64,000 nt of DNA. Origin: Nephrocerus scutellatus. Lineage: Eukaryota; Arthropoda; Insecta; Diptera; Pipunculidae. Under the pieces are notes generated by a model, which was not told the DNA's origin, did no database searches, and saw only the letters and a list, made by a program, of their open reading frames with translations. How positions within the stretch are numbered: the first letter of the stretch is position 1; each line of letters begins with the position of its first letter. A program made the position numbers and the translations under genes. The stretch lies in assembly GCA_947095585.1 (NCBI GenBank), contig OX352761.1, forward strand, positions 85,427,919-85,491,918. The letters are read 5' to 3'. Below, in pieces: positions 1-10,827 of this stretch.

Positions 1-139
1 ATCCCGCGGTGAAGTTTCTCGGCGCCTTTCAGATCATGAGTGCATTAGTTTATTATAATATAATATTGGTGTATAATAATAAAGTTGTAAGTGTTAGAAC
101 CTGGGCTAGCTCCCCAGGATTTGCCTGTTACCTTCTGCA
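1..139. other. Unduplicated left flank of the Rat1 array
   Basis: This stretch is not repeated elsewhere in the window. Homology to the other units begins at about 140, so it looks like the original left border of the segment that was later amplified. No gene is recognised in it. Confidence 0.5.
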
Positions 140-722
140 CACCACACTTATTTATTTTTGTAGTACTACTTGTTGGTAGATGGTGTTTGTTTCATAGCAG
201 CCTGCTTTCAAAAAGCAGCCCAAGTTACTGGATCACTTTGTTGATAGTAATCTCTACTCCATTGAGGGTAATTGGATGCATTCGCCCCAACTTTCTTCTA
301 TTGATGAAGGGAACCAGTGTGGTCTTGTTTGAGTTTACTCTGAGTCCCACGTCTTGGCACCATCTGCTCGTGGTGGTTGTACCGTTTTTGATTTAGTTGC
401 AGCGCGCTTTCTGAAACTTTCCTCTTCAGCTAGTCACTGAAGGAGTTTATCTTAAAGGGTGCTCCACAAAAGGGGAGGTAGTACCCCTCCTTGTGGGCAT
501 CCTCTTGTCGTCCCCCACATCTCCGGTTTCGAGTCCCCTCTCTTCTTTAGGCTACTCATTGATATTTTATCATGTCGATTGCGTGAACCGCTGACTTGAT
601 CGTGTCTCTATTACGCAAGTTGATGTAGATGGTAGCGAGTACGCAACCACATAGCTCCTGACAGCCGATCACTTTCCGCAAACCTGTGTAGAGCCCTTTA
701 TTTTGCACTCCGATCAGAGATC
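140..722 (-). pseudogene. LINE reverse-transcriptase relic (U1)
   Basis: Translated on the minus strand, about 464-508 gives TRGCPQGGVLPPLLW, which matches the conserved finger motif of arthropod LINE reverse transcriptases. About 306-362 gives a WCQDVGLRVNSNKTTLVPF stretch, typical of the segment downstream of the catalytic YADD box. The YADD box is missing, and stops and frameshifts separate the two parts. The style fits LINEs of the R1/LOA/I group, but the clade is not resolved. The open frame on the plus strand at 91-396 is its antisense shadow. Confidence 0.7.
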
Positions 723-734
723 AATTTAAATAAA

Positions 735-912
735 ATTAAAAAAACTTGTATGGGAACCACCCTAACCCGGTCCGGATCACTTCCAAATTTACTACAATTT
801 AATTACAACATTTCAGGAAAATTGGGCTTTAGGAAGTGCGTTAAAAATTGGTCGCAAGATTCCACCAGCCACAGACAACCGTGCACGCGAAGTTAATATA
901 GAGAATTTAAAA
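735..912 (+). repeat. TIR repeat, right-end fragment (U1)
   Basis: Holds the right end of a family seen throughout the window: a CCGGTCCGGATCACTTCC box, a GTGCGTTAAAAATTGGTCGC box, then GTTAATATAGAGAATTTAAAA. The last part is the inverted form of the left end, TAAATTCTCTA. Copies of this fragment lie at 7257-7434, 12366-12543 and 26478-26652. Confidence 0.65.
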
Positions 913-1260
913 CTTGAAATTTTCGTTGTAATTCTGTTATCGGAGAATTGTGGTGAAAATCCACCACCAAATGGGAAAAACATAGCGCACGTTTGGTACG
1001 ACGTGCACACGACGACGTACGAAGTATTAGGTACTTCTAAAATTCTTTCTTTTGAAGTTGAGTTAAGCTGTTGAGCAGTGTGAGTGTGTAACCGGTTCCT
1101 CATATAATATGATACAAAACACAAATTAAAAATGCACTCACACAACTGATGCTAGAACCCGTTTGAATTGCGGAACCCATTCATTTTTGTATAAATTTTT
1201 TTATTCTGCTTCGTTCCTCTTGATATCTCTATACTCTTTGCTTTCAATAATATTTCGGTT

Positions 1261-1480
1261 ATTCCTTAATAAACAGAATTTCGCTGTCATCAAATGTCAA
1301 AACTGGTAGACTACCGCTAGAACAGTCTCTGCTGCTTATCCCACTTCTTGATATTTCATGATCCGTCAAATACACTAAATCACTAAATTACCATATCTTT
1401 GGCTGGTAAATATCATCTCGTCCTGTGCCCGATCTTTCTTATTTTTAATTTTTTTTGATTCCGCGCGAAAATTTGTTTTT
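1261..1480 (-). pseudogene. MADF-like domain relic (U1)
   Basis: One minus-strand frame reads, with stops, an Arg/Lys-rich stretch, then SGTGRDDIYQPKIW (1391-1431), then LVYLTDHEISRSGISS (about 1342-1380), then an acidic tail near 1263-1310. The order (basic segment, Ser-Gly linker, Y-x-P-x-(I/L)-W, hydrophobic-acidic 'FL-D-E' block) is that of the C-terminal half of an insect MADF DNA-binding domain, a family much expanded in flies. At least two stops interrupt it. The match is by pattern only. The MADF source could be a host gene or a transposon that captured one. Confidence 0.4.
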
Positions 1481-3067
1481 CTTATCTCTTTTCTTCTATT
1501 TTTTTTACAGCGCTTTTTGCTTTAATCATTATATTTTACCGATTTCACTTTCCACAAACAAGGAATTCTCATTGTCATTATCATCAGCACCAGCTGCTCA
1601 GCTGCTGAATTCTTGACCGCAGCAAATGTATCAATGTTACTTGACAAAAACATTGAAACGCATGCAAACGAGCAATGATACTTGAATGAGCCAAGCTTCA
1701 AGACATATTGTCAAGAACATTGATTGTATGGCGCGTTAGTGAATCCAAGTGATTTCCATTCCCCGCGCGGCGCGCAGTATTGTAAATGAAATTGATGAAC
1801 TACTTAAAAAACTTCTTAATTTGACATTTGTAAACGACGTGTGATCGTAAATATATTTCATATTAATTTTTCTTTGTTTTACAAATTAATTAAATTCGTG
1901 AGTGCTAAATAAATATGAAATTGATTTTTTTATGTTGTTATGGTAAGAAGAAAACGCAATTTACGTGGCTTTTAGATTTTCAAAAATGTATTACTAGTTA
2001 TATTTACCACAATTTCCAAAAAACCATCTACGGTAAATCGGATTTCTAACAGATCTTTTTTTTTTTTTTTTCAAATTTTATATACATATATCTCCGATGG
2101 ACAACACTTTTTGTAAAAAAAAAATTTCATTAAATGCAACAACAACAACACATGCAACAAAACAATGTAAACAAAAGGTTCTCGGCTTTCGTTTTCGTTT
2201 TTTCGAGAAAATATATGAGCTTGACCGCAGATTTCTAAAACAAACAAAATATACGACGATACGAAAAGTTTCATTTTTCACCTAATGCTCCATAGTAGTC
2301 GACATGTCCCATGTTTAAAGATGCAAACAACTACAGCTGTCAAAAAATGTTCTGTTTTTTTTTCAGAGAAAAAAGATCAAATCCTAGAAATATTGGAGCG
2401 TAAGAAAAAACGCCAAGAAAAAAAAATTCTCGGAGAATGATAAAAAAAAAAAACTCAAATAAGAGTACTGTCAGTTTAAATGTCTCTCCGATTACTCCGG
2501 CAAAAAAGAACAGCCATAAACCACAGAAAGTTTCCACTATTCTACTATTTCTACCAGTGTTGCCATTTTAACGTTAATTTCGTCAAGTTGACGATTTCAG
2601 ATTATGAATACGACGTTTTCTCAATGGCTCGTAGTACAAAAAAGACGTTTTTCAAATATGAAATGATATTTCAACACTTTGTAAGTTTTTAATTATAGTA
2701 ATCATTAAAATTTTCGAACTAGGTATTTTTGCAGATTTACCCATTTCCGTATCTCATGAGTCAGAAAAAGCAAAACTATCTTTGTCTGTCTGTCTGCGTC
2801 CATTCTACAGCCCAGTCGGCTGAATTGATGGGGATGACAATTCATATTAAAGCTTTTTACATAAATTGTGAGGGGCCAGTTGATTTTGGCGGAAATCGGT
2901 CTACCGGAGGTGACAGTTTACTTGGACAGTTTTTCGAGATTTGCAGATATATCAAAATGTATAGCACTTATGAGAAATCTAGTAAGTGCAAAAAAAAAAT
3001 TATTAAAAAAATCAAACAAGTAAAAAAATTTAAAAAAAAATGCCTATAAAAATTTTATTTTTTTGTA
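1481..3067. other. AT-rich array backbone without a recognised gene
   Basis: Holds poly-T tracts, (CAA)n-like runs near 2137 and an AT-rich segment. An ATG at 1915 is followed by a GTAAG-type donor at 1943, and a TTTTTTTTTCAG acceptor ends at 2366, but the joined frame stops after about 33 codons. I do not call a gene. The LINE target site (TCACCTAATGCTCCA) lies near 2280-2296. Equivalent DNA fills 8003-8824, 13111-13929, 22099-22865 and 27222-28188. Confidence 0.5.
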
Positions 3068-3731
3068 TAAATTCTCTAATCGGAAATACACATGCGTCAT
3101 GCAGGCAGTTTGAAAAATTGGGTTAGTTGTTAAAAGAATTATATGGAAGTCCTTCGGTCCTGAGACCTGATAAGTTCCAAATTTTTACAAGAAGTTTTGT
3201 TCATCCAATTATATGTTCATAAAAAATAATTTTTTATAATGCGTCATGCATCAGGCGGTTTGAATAAAATTGGGTTCATTTTGAAAGAATTATATGCAAG
3301 TCCATCGGTCCTGGGGACTAATAACTTCCAAATTTTTACAAAAAGTGTTTTCCATCGGAGATACACCTGTCTACATAATTTGAAGAAAATCGGGTAATTT
3401 CTTTATGAAATTTGTTTGGCTCTATCCCAACCCGTGGCCCGATCACTTCTAAATTTTTACAAAAATTGTTTTCCATCGGAGATACATATGCATATAAAAT
3501 TTGGAAAAAAAAAACTGGTTAAATTTTGTAAAATATTTGCGTTGGAACCCCCAGACCCTAGGCCGAGTTGCCCCAAATTTTATTAGAAAGTGTTGTCGTC
3601 GGATATAAACATGTGTGCAAATTTAAAACAAAACGGACTTTAGAAAGTGGGTTAAAAATTGATGAAAAGATTTGATCCGCCAGCCAGCCACAAAAACACG
3701 GGCACGCTAAGTTAATATAGAGAATTTAAAA
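3068..3731 (+). repeat. Complete TIR repeat with internal ~120-bp units (U1)
   Basis: Begins with TAAATTCTCTA (3068-3078) and ends with its inverse TAGAGAATTTA (3718-3728). Between them are about five diverged units of roughly 120 bp. Each has a 'CCATCGGAGATACACATG'-like box, a GAAAATCGGGT box, a purine/C-rich 'GGTCCTGGGG' box and CTTCCAAATTTTTACAAAA. No open frame is evident. It is a non-autonomous DNA element of unknown superfamily. The GAC/GTC-rich tail near the right end recalls the microsatellite-bearing short interspersed elements of flies, but I cannot assign it. Confidence 0.65.
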
Positions 3732-4550
3732 ACTTCGGTTTTCGTGTACAAAACTTTATGTATACATCGACAGACGCCACACAGTCCTTTATTATTTGGT
3801 AATATTCGCTAAAACATCTGTTTTTGACATCGGGACTATTTCAAAGTATAGCATCACATGCGTCACACGTGACTCGCTATAAGCGTCTCACGCGGAAAAT
3901 TAAAATTGGCCACTGATGTTGGGTCGCTCACAAAATTTCAACCTTGAGGGTCGTGCGAAAGATGGTTAAAAAGGACATAAAAAACGAGAGAATGACAACA
4001 CCACTTTCACCCATCATACGCGCCACATGTCACACGCGGAATATTAAAAATGATATTTGGGACTTAGACTTAGCACTCAGCTCTCTAGGTCGTGTGGAAG
4101 GTGCTAAAAAAGGTCCTTAAAGTCGAAAATACAGACAAAAAGGGGTCAAGTCGAGTTAAATAAAAAAATTTATAGACAATTTAATATACATTTACTGAAG
4201 ATTCCGGCCTCGTCCATTAAAGAAAGTCGTATTGTAGCCACACCTTCATTTTATTTTATTTTAATTTTTGATTTTTTATTACTAAATTCCAATTAATTCC
4301 TTGTGAAATAAAATACCCTATATATTTTAGCTTTAAAAAAGATGAACTAAACCAAAAACCTTTGTTTTCTACAGAATATGTACTTACTGTTTTTAGGGTT
4401 TTCAATATATGACGTATTTGCCATATTCTTTTTTTGAATAATTACGTTTTTGCTTTGTTTTCCTGGCAACACTGATTTCTACTGAAAACATCTTGTCCTA
4501 TGAATTTAGTGTTTGTGACTTAGGATTTCTCTAGTACCAATAAAAAACGA
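3732..4550. other. Array backbone between TIR repeat and foldback element
   Basis: No gene is seen. Two diverged ~145-bp segments (about 3850-4010 and 4010-4150) share CGTCACACG/CATGTCACACGCGGAA, CTCACAAAATTTCA and GGTCGTGxGxAAG boxes, suggesting another decayed tandem-repeat element. The matching region is 28901-29654 in U4. Most of it is deleted in U3 (23532-23897). Confidence 0.5.
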
Positions 4551-4776
4551 TAATGCTGTATTGCTTTGGCTAATCCAGCTTTGGCTTTAAATGTTCGATG
4601 CATTTTAATTGTTAAGTGTGTTAAACAAAACAATGCCTTACGGTGAGCGCTATAACTAAAAAATGGCTTTAGTTATAAATCCTAAAAACTTTTTGGATTT
4701 ATTTTCGGATTTATGCTTATGCGATTTTGTTGTAAGCCAAGCGCAAGCTGTATTAGCCAAAGCAACGCAGCAATAG
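4551..4776. repeat. Foldback (palindromic) element, medium form, before Rat1 copy 1
   Basis: The left arm TGCTGTATTGCTTTGGCTAA (from 4554) is inverted at the right end, where TTAGCCAAAGCAACGCAGCA ends near 4774. The interior includes TTTGGCTTTAAATGTTCG and an imperfect inverted GGCTTTAGTTATAAATCC segment. It ends about 58 bases before the Rat1 start codon. No coding capacity is seen, so it is a MITE-type or foldback element. Confidence 0.7.
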
Positions 4777-4833
4777 TTTTATGAAGTAAAGTTAATAAAT
4801 ATCAAATCTCAAATTATAATTTAGTAGCTTATT

Positions 4834-6701
4834 ATGGGAGTACCTGCATTTTTTCGTTGGCTTAGCCGCAAATACCCGAGCGTAATAGTTGAGTGTGTGG
4901 AAAATAAGGTAAGATGGTCGCATAATTTGTGATATTGAGATGCATAACCTCTAATAAAAATAATTGTTGTTTCGAATGTATTTTGTCTCTCCAAAGACAG
5001 TCGATCAGGAAACTAATCAAAATACGTACGAGGATGCGACTATGCCAAATCCAAATGGTATAGAATTTGACAATTTGTATTTGGATATGAATGGTATTAT
5101 TCATCCCTGTACGCATCCTGAGGACAAACCACCACCTAAAAACGAGGACGAAATGATGGTCGCGATATTTGAATGTATAGATCGTTTATTTGGTATTGTA
5201 AGACCTCGAAAAGTCCTTTATATGGCCATAGACGGAGTAGCGCCACGAGCGAAAATGAATCAGCAACGTTCGAGACGTTTTCGAGCGGCGAAGGAGTCTG
5301 TTGAAAAACGAATTGAAATGGAACGTATACGTAGCGAATTGCTGTCTAAGGGTAATAGATGTAATATAAGTTTTAATTAGTCGTAATTACAATTTTTATT
5401 TAGGTTGCATTTTGCCTCCCGAAAAGCCGAAAGAAGAACACTTTGATTCAAACTGCATTACACCAGGTACTCCGTTCATGGATCGTCTCAGCCATTGTCT
5501 TCATTACTATATTCACGACCGCATGAACAACAATCCCGCGTGGAGGTGTATAAAGGTAATCCTTTCAGATGCAAATGTTCCCGGTGAAGGAGAACACAAG
5601 ATCATGGATTACATTCGAAAGCAACGTGCACACCCCGATCATGACCCTAATACCCAACACGTTTTGTGCGGAGCTGACGCAGATCTAATTATGTTAGGTT
5701 TGGCTACCCACGAGCCAAATTTTACTATCATAAGGGAAGAGTTTCTGCCAAATAAACCCCGTCCGTGTGATATGTGTGGTCAATTCGGTCATGAGTTGGA
5801 CAAGTGCCAAGGATTGAATGTTATTGACGTTGGAAGTGGAAATAATTTTAAGCCCGACGTGCCAGTGGGGGCTGAAGTTAAGTTCATTTTCGTTAGACTC
5901 AATGTTTTAAGGGAATATCTAAAAAAAACACTTGAAATGCCAAATCTTCCATTTAAATACGAATTTGACCGAGCCCTTGACGACTGGGTGTTTATGTGTT
6001 TTTTTGTGGGAAATGATTTTTTGCCACATTTACCTAGCTTAGAAATTCGTGAAGGTGCTGTTGACCGTTTGGTTGAGTTGTACAAAAAGTGTGTATACAA
6101 GACAGGTGGTTACATTACAAATTCCGGTGAGGTAAACCTTGATCGAGTACAGCTGATCATGAATGATTTGGGAAATGCTGAAGACCAAATTTTTAAGGAA
6201 CGTCAACGGCGAGAGCAACAGTTTAAGGCTCGTGAAAAGGCAAAGAAAAGACGAGAGCAGGGGCCAGATTTTAGCAATATGAATAACTCTTCGCAATTTG
6301 CTCCAACGCCATTAGGCCATGGAATTGCACCAAATCCAATTGTAAATTATAGAGAAGAGGCAACTCGTCTTAGACTCGGTAATTTACGCGGACGTGCAGG
6401 TCTGGATGCAATACTGCAACAAAAACAAAATGTAGCACAAAAAAATGAAGGAAGAGGCCATAAGAGGTCATATGATGAAGCTGGGTTAGAGGAAGAAGAC
6501 CACCAGAATAACGATGAAGTCCGCCTCTGGGAGGATGGATTTAAAGATCGCTACTACGAATCGAAATTTGACGTTGGATCAAATAACTTAGAATTCAGAT
6601 ATTCCGTTGCATTGCAGTACGTACGAGGGTTATGTTGGGTCCTCAAGTACTATTACCACACCACCACACTTATTTATTTTTGTAGTACTACTTGTTGGTA
6701 G
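4834..6701 (+). pseudogene. Rat1: Rat1/XRN2 5'-3' exoribonuclease, 3'-truncated copy 1
   Basis: Exon 1 is 4834-4908, exon 2 is 4997-5351, and exon 3 is 5404 to the break at 6658. All splice sites of the intact gene are kept. The frame is open throughout and runs 14 codons into antisense LINE sequence before a TAG at 6699-6701, so a 575-residue protein could be made. It keeps the acidic active-site residues (Asp55, Glu205, Glu207, Asp235, Asp237, Asp348) and the CCHC knuckle (Cys265-Cys278). It lacks everything after residue 561, that is, part of the second conserved nuclease region and the C-terminus. Relative to the intact copy it carries His220, His449, Gln483, Ser499 and His510. It is probably not active. 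Whether it is transcribed is unknown. Confidence 0.88.
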
Positions 6702-7244
6702 ATGGTGTTTGTTTCATAGCAGCCTGCTTTCAAAAAGCAGCCCAAGTTACTGGATCACTTTGTTGATAGTAATCTCTACTCCATTGAGGGTAATTGGATG
6801 CATTCGCCCCAACTTTCTTCTATTGATGAAGGGAACCAGTGTGGTCTTGTTTGAGTTTACTCTGAGTCCCACGTCTTGGCACCATCTGCTCGTGGTGGTT
6901 GTACCGTTTTTGATTTAGTTGCAGCGCGCTTTCTGAAACTTTCCTCTTCAGCTAGTCACTGAAGGAGTTTATCTTAAAGGGTGCTCCACAAAAGGGGAGG
7001 TAGTACCCCTCCTTGTGGGCATCCTCTTGTCGTCCTCCACATCTCCGGTTTCGAGTCCCCTCTCTTCTTTAGGCTACTCATTGATATTTTATCATGTCGA
7101 TTGCGTGAACCGCTGACTTGATCGTGTCTCTATTACGCAAGTTGATGTAGATGGTAGCGAAAAACGCAACCACATAGCTCCTGACAGCCGATCACTTTCC
7201 GCAAACCTGTGTAGAGCCCTTTATTTTGCACTCCGATCAGAGAT
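6662..7244 (-). pseudogene. LINE reverse-transcriptase relic (U2 copy)
   Basis: Nearly identical copy of the relic at 140-722. Its right edge fuses to truncated Rat1 exon 3, so the Rat1 frame continues into it antisense for 14 codons before a stop at 6699-6701. Confidence 0.7.
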
Positions 7245-7256
7245 CAATTTAAATGA

Positions 7257-7434
7257 AATTAAAAAAACTTGTATGGGAACCACCCTAACCCGGTCCGGAT
7301 CACTTCCAAATTGACTACAATTTAATTACAACATTTCAGGAAAATTGGGCTTTAGGAAGTGCGTTAAAAATTGGTCGCAAGATTCCACCAGCCACAGACA
7401 ACCGTGCACGCGAAGTTAATATAGAGAATTTAAA
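7257..7434 (+). repeat. TIR repeat, right-end fragment (U2)
   Basis: Copy of the fragment at 735-912, amplified with the array. Confidence 0.65.
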
Positions 7435-7782
7435 ACTTGAAATTTTCCTTGTAATTCTCTTATAGGAGAATTGTGGTGAAAATCCACCACCAAATGGGAA
7501 AACATAGCGCACGTTTGGTACGACGTGCACACGACGACGTACGAAGTATTAGGTACTTCTAAAATTCTTTCTTTTGAAGTTGAGTTAAGCTGTTGAGCAG
7601 TGTGAGTGCGTAACCGGTTCCTCATATAATATAATACAAAACACAAATTAAAAATGCACTCACACAACTGATGCTAGAACCCGTTTGAATTGCGGAACCC
7701 ATTCATTTTTGTATAAATTTTTTTATTCTGCTTCGTTCCTCTTGATATCTCTATACTCTTTGCTTTCAATAATATTTCGGTT

Positions 7783-8002
7783 ATTCCTTAATAAACAGAC
7801 TTTCGCTGTCATCAAATGTCAAAACTGGTAGACTACCGCTAGAACAGTCTCTGCTGCTTATCCCACTTCTTGATATTTCATGATCCGTCAAATACACTAA
7901 GTCACTAAATTACCATATCTTTGGCTGGTAAATATCATCCCGTCCTGTGTCCGATCTTTCTTATTTTTAATTTTTTTTGATTCCGCGCGAAAATTTGTTT
8001 TT
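7783..8002 (-). pseudogene. MADF-like domain relic (U2)
   Basis: Copy of the relic at 1261-1480, amplified with the array and carrying a few substitutions. Confidence 0.38.
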
Positions 8003-8824
8003 CTTATCTCTTTTCTTCTATTTTTTTTACACCGCTTTTTGCTTTAATCATTATATTTTACCGATTTCACTTTCCACAAACAAGGAATTATCATTGTCAT
8101 TATCATCAGCACCAGCTGCTCAGCTGCTGAATTCTTGACCGCAGCCAATGTATCAATGTTACTTGACAAAAACATTGAAACGCATGCAAACGAGCAATGA
8201 TACTTGAATGAGCCAAGCTTCAAGACATATTGTCAAGAACATTGATTGTATGGCGCGTTAGTGAATCCAAGTGATTTCCATTCCCCGCGCGGTTCGCAGT
8301 ATTGTAAATGACATTGATGAACTACTTAAAAAACTTCTTAATTTGACATTTGTAAACGACGTGTGATCGTAAATATATTTCATATTAATTTTTCTTTGTT
8401 TTACAAATTAATTAAATTCGTGAGTGCTAAATAAATATGAAATTGATTTTTTTATGTTGTTATGGTAAGAAGAAAACGCAATTTACGTGGCTTTTAGATT
8501 TTCAAAAATGTATTACTAACTAGTTATATTTACCACAATTTCCAAAAAACCATCTACGGTAAATCGGATTTCCCTTCTAACAGATCTTGATATTTTTTTT
8601 TTTCAAATTTTATATACATATATCTCCGATGGACAACACTTTTTGTAAAAAAAAAATTTCATTAACTGCAACAACAACAACACATGCAACAAAACAATGT
8701 AAACAAAAGGTTCTCGGCTTTCGTGTTCGTTTTTTCGAGAAAATATATTAGCTTGACCGCAGATTTCTAAAACAAACAAAATATACGACGATACGAAAAG
8801 TTTCATTTTTCACCTAATGCTCCA

Positions 8825-9562
8825 ATTCAATTTTCAATTCTTTATTGAGACTGTTTTCCAAATTATATACATTTAGTTTGACGTTTAACAGTAGCCGACT
8901 AGTAAGTATGTCAAGCTATTACAAAGTTCTTAAGTAACTAGACATTTTCTTTAATGTTGATACTGCTGTTTTTAGCTACAAATAGTATTTGTACTCTTAA
9001 TTATATGTATAGTGTATTTGCTTGCTCATAGCTTACATCTTTTTCTGCCTCATAGGCACTTATAACTAGTTAACATAACAAAAAACAAAAAAAATAAATC
9101 TAAATGTGTGTTGTAATCCATAAAAAGGTAACCTAACCTAAAAAACTAAATTAAATAATTTTTTTATATATATATAGTTATATATTTTTTTTTTTATTTT
9201 TTTATTTTTTTTTATTTTATTTATTATATATATATACATACATAGTGTTTAGCTGATTTTTTTATTCATTGTCTAGATGTGTGTACGAATCTTATATTTA
9301 GATCTAAATTATATTATGTTCTGTAATTTATAGCAGATGTTTTCAAGTAGAAGGGCACAATTATGTTCTCCGCTTCATCAGGGCTGATGATATGGTTGGC
9401 TGAATCGTCGTGCAGAATATTTACTGGTGACAGATAGTAGTTATCTATCAGTGACTCATTTATGTTTCTCTCAAAATTGGACATAGCTTTCCTCATTAGG
9501 TTAACCATGTATCTCATAAGCGGCACTACTTTTGCTCTATCATACAAAATGTTATTAGAAAT
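8825..9562 (-). pseudogene. Jockey-type LINE, 3'-end fragment (U2, first copy)
   Basis: Same insertion as the LINE at 13930-22083: it follows the same TCACCTAATGCTCCA site (8810-8824) and matches its 3' end without the LTR insertion (the uninterrupted target lies near 9001-9015). The coding part (9314-9547) is the last 77 residues of the reverse transcriptase ORF. It is truncated at the same LINE base as the second fragment. Confidence 0.8.
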
Positions 9563-10089
9563 TTTTTACGTATTGTAAATGAAATTGATGAACTACTTAA
9601 AAAACTTCTTAATTTGACATTTGTAAACGACGTGTGATCGTAAATATATTTCATATTAATTTTTCTTTGTTTTACAAATTAATTAAATTCGTGAGTGCTA
9701 AATAAATATGAAATTGATTTTTTTATGTTGTTATGGTAAGAAGAAAACGCAATTTACGTGGCTTTTAGATTTTCAAAAATGTATTACTAGTTATATTTAC
9801 CACAATTTCCAAAAAACCATCTACGGTAAATCGGATTTCCCTTCTAACAGATCTTGATATTTTTTTTTTCAAATTTTATATACATATATCTCCGATGGAC
9901 AACACTTTTTGTAAAAAAAAATTTCATTAACTGCAACAACAACAACACATGCAACAAAACAATGTTAACAAAAGGTTCTCGGCTTTCGTGTTCGTTTTTT
10001 CGAGAAAATATATGAGCTTGACCGCAGATTTCTAAAACAAACAAAATATACGACGATACGAAAAGTTTCATTTTTCACCTAATGCTCCA

Positions 10090-10827
10090 ATTCAATTTTC
10101 AATTCTTTATTGAGACTGTTTTCCAAATTATATACATTTAGTTTGACGTTTAACAGTAGCCGACTAGTAAGTATGTCAAGCTATTACAAAGTTCTTAAGT
10201 AACTAGACATTTTCTTAAATGTTGATACTGCTGTTTTTAGCTACAAATAGTATTTGTACTCTTAATTATATGTATAGTGTATTTGCTTGCTCATAGCTTA
10301 CATCTTTTTCTGCCTCATAGGCACTTATAACTAGTTAACATAACAAAAAACAAAAAAAATAAATCTAAATGTGTGTTGTAATCCATAAAAAGGTAACCTA
10401 ACCTAAAAAACTAAATTAAATAATTTTTTTATATATATATAGTTATATATTTTTTTTTTTATTTTTTTATTTTTTTTTATTTTATTTATTATATATATAT
10501 ACATACATAGTGTTTAGCTGATTTTTTTATTCATTGTCTAGATGTGTGTACGAATCTTATATTTAGATCTAAATTATATTATGTTCTGTAATTTATAGCA
10601 GATGTTTTCAAGTAGAAGGGCACAATTATGTTCTCCGCTTCATCAGGGCTGATGATATGGTTGGCTGAATCGTCGTGCAGAATATTTACTGGTGACAGAT
10701 AGTAGTTATCTATCAGTGACTCATTTATGTTTCTCTCAAAATTGGACATAGCTTTCCTCATTAGGTTAACCATGTATCTCATAAGCGGCACTACTTTTGC
10801 TCTATCATACAAAATGTTATTAGAAAT
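10090..10827 (-). pseudogene. Jockey-type LINE, 3'-end fragment (U2, second copy)
   Basis: Second copy, made by a ~1.26-kb tandem duplication within U2. Its truncated edge is fused directly to Rat1 exon 3, with AAAT shared at the joint. The LINE frame 10579-10917 reads antisense into Rat1 and is accidental. Confidence 0.8.

Larger units (their letters stand above)
140..6658 (+). repeat. Tandem segmental duplication, unit 1 (U1)
   Basis: This is the only truncated unit without later large insertions, about 6.52 kb. From left to right it holds a LINE reverse-transcriptase relic, the right end of a TIR repeat, a MADF-like relic, AT-rich DNA, a complete TIR repeat (3068-3731), a foldback element (4551-4776) and Rat1 exons 1-3 cut at 6658. 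The same order recurs from 6662, 11771 and 25883 at very high identity. Each junction lies between Rat1 exon 3 and the LINE relic, in a short CCACA/CACCAC-rich overlap. Confidence 0.9.

Noticed and set aside
91..396. Open frame of 101 codons repeated at 6607, 11716 and 25828
   Set aside because: It is antisense to a LINE reverse-transcriptase relic whose motifs are clear on the other strand.
2071..2285. Overlapping short frames on both strands, repeated in each unit
   Set aside because: AT-rich shadows with poly-Phe/poly-Lys content and no family features.
1915..2440. Possible small two-exon gene (ATG at 1915, donor at 1943, acceptor at 2366)
   Set aside because: Phases fit, but the joined frame is only about 33 codons of low-complexity Lys-rich text, the second exon is deleted in U4, and no family is recognised.
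5789..6296. Minus-strand frames inside each Rat1 copy
   Set aside because: Antisense shadows of exon 3, repeated wherever exon 3 is present.
9140..9250. AT-rich (TATATA) and poly-T tract as a possible origin or satellite
   Set aside because: It is ordinary 3' sequence of the LINE, present in all its copies.
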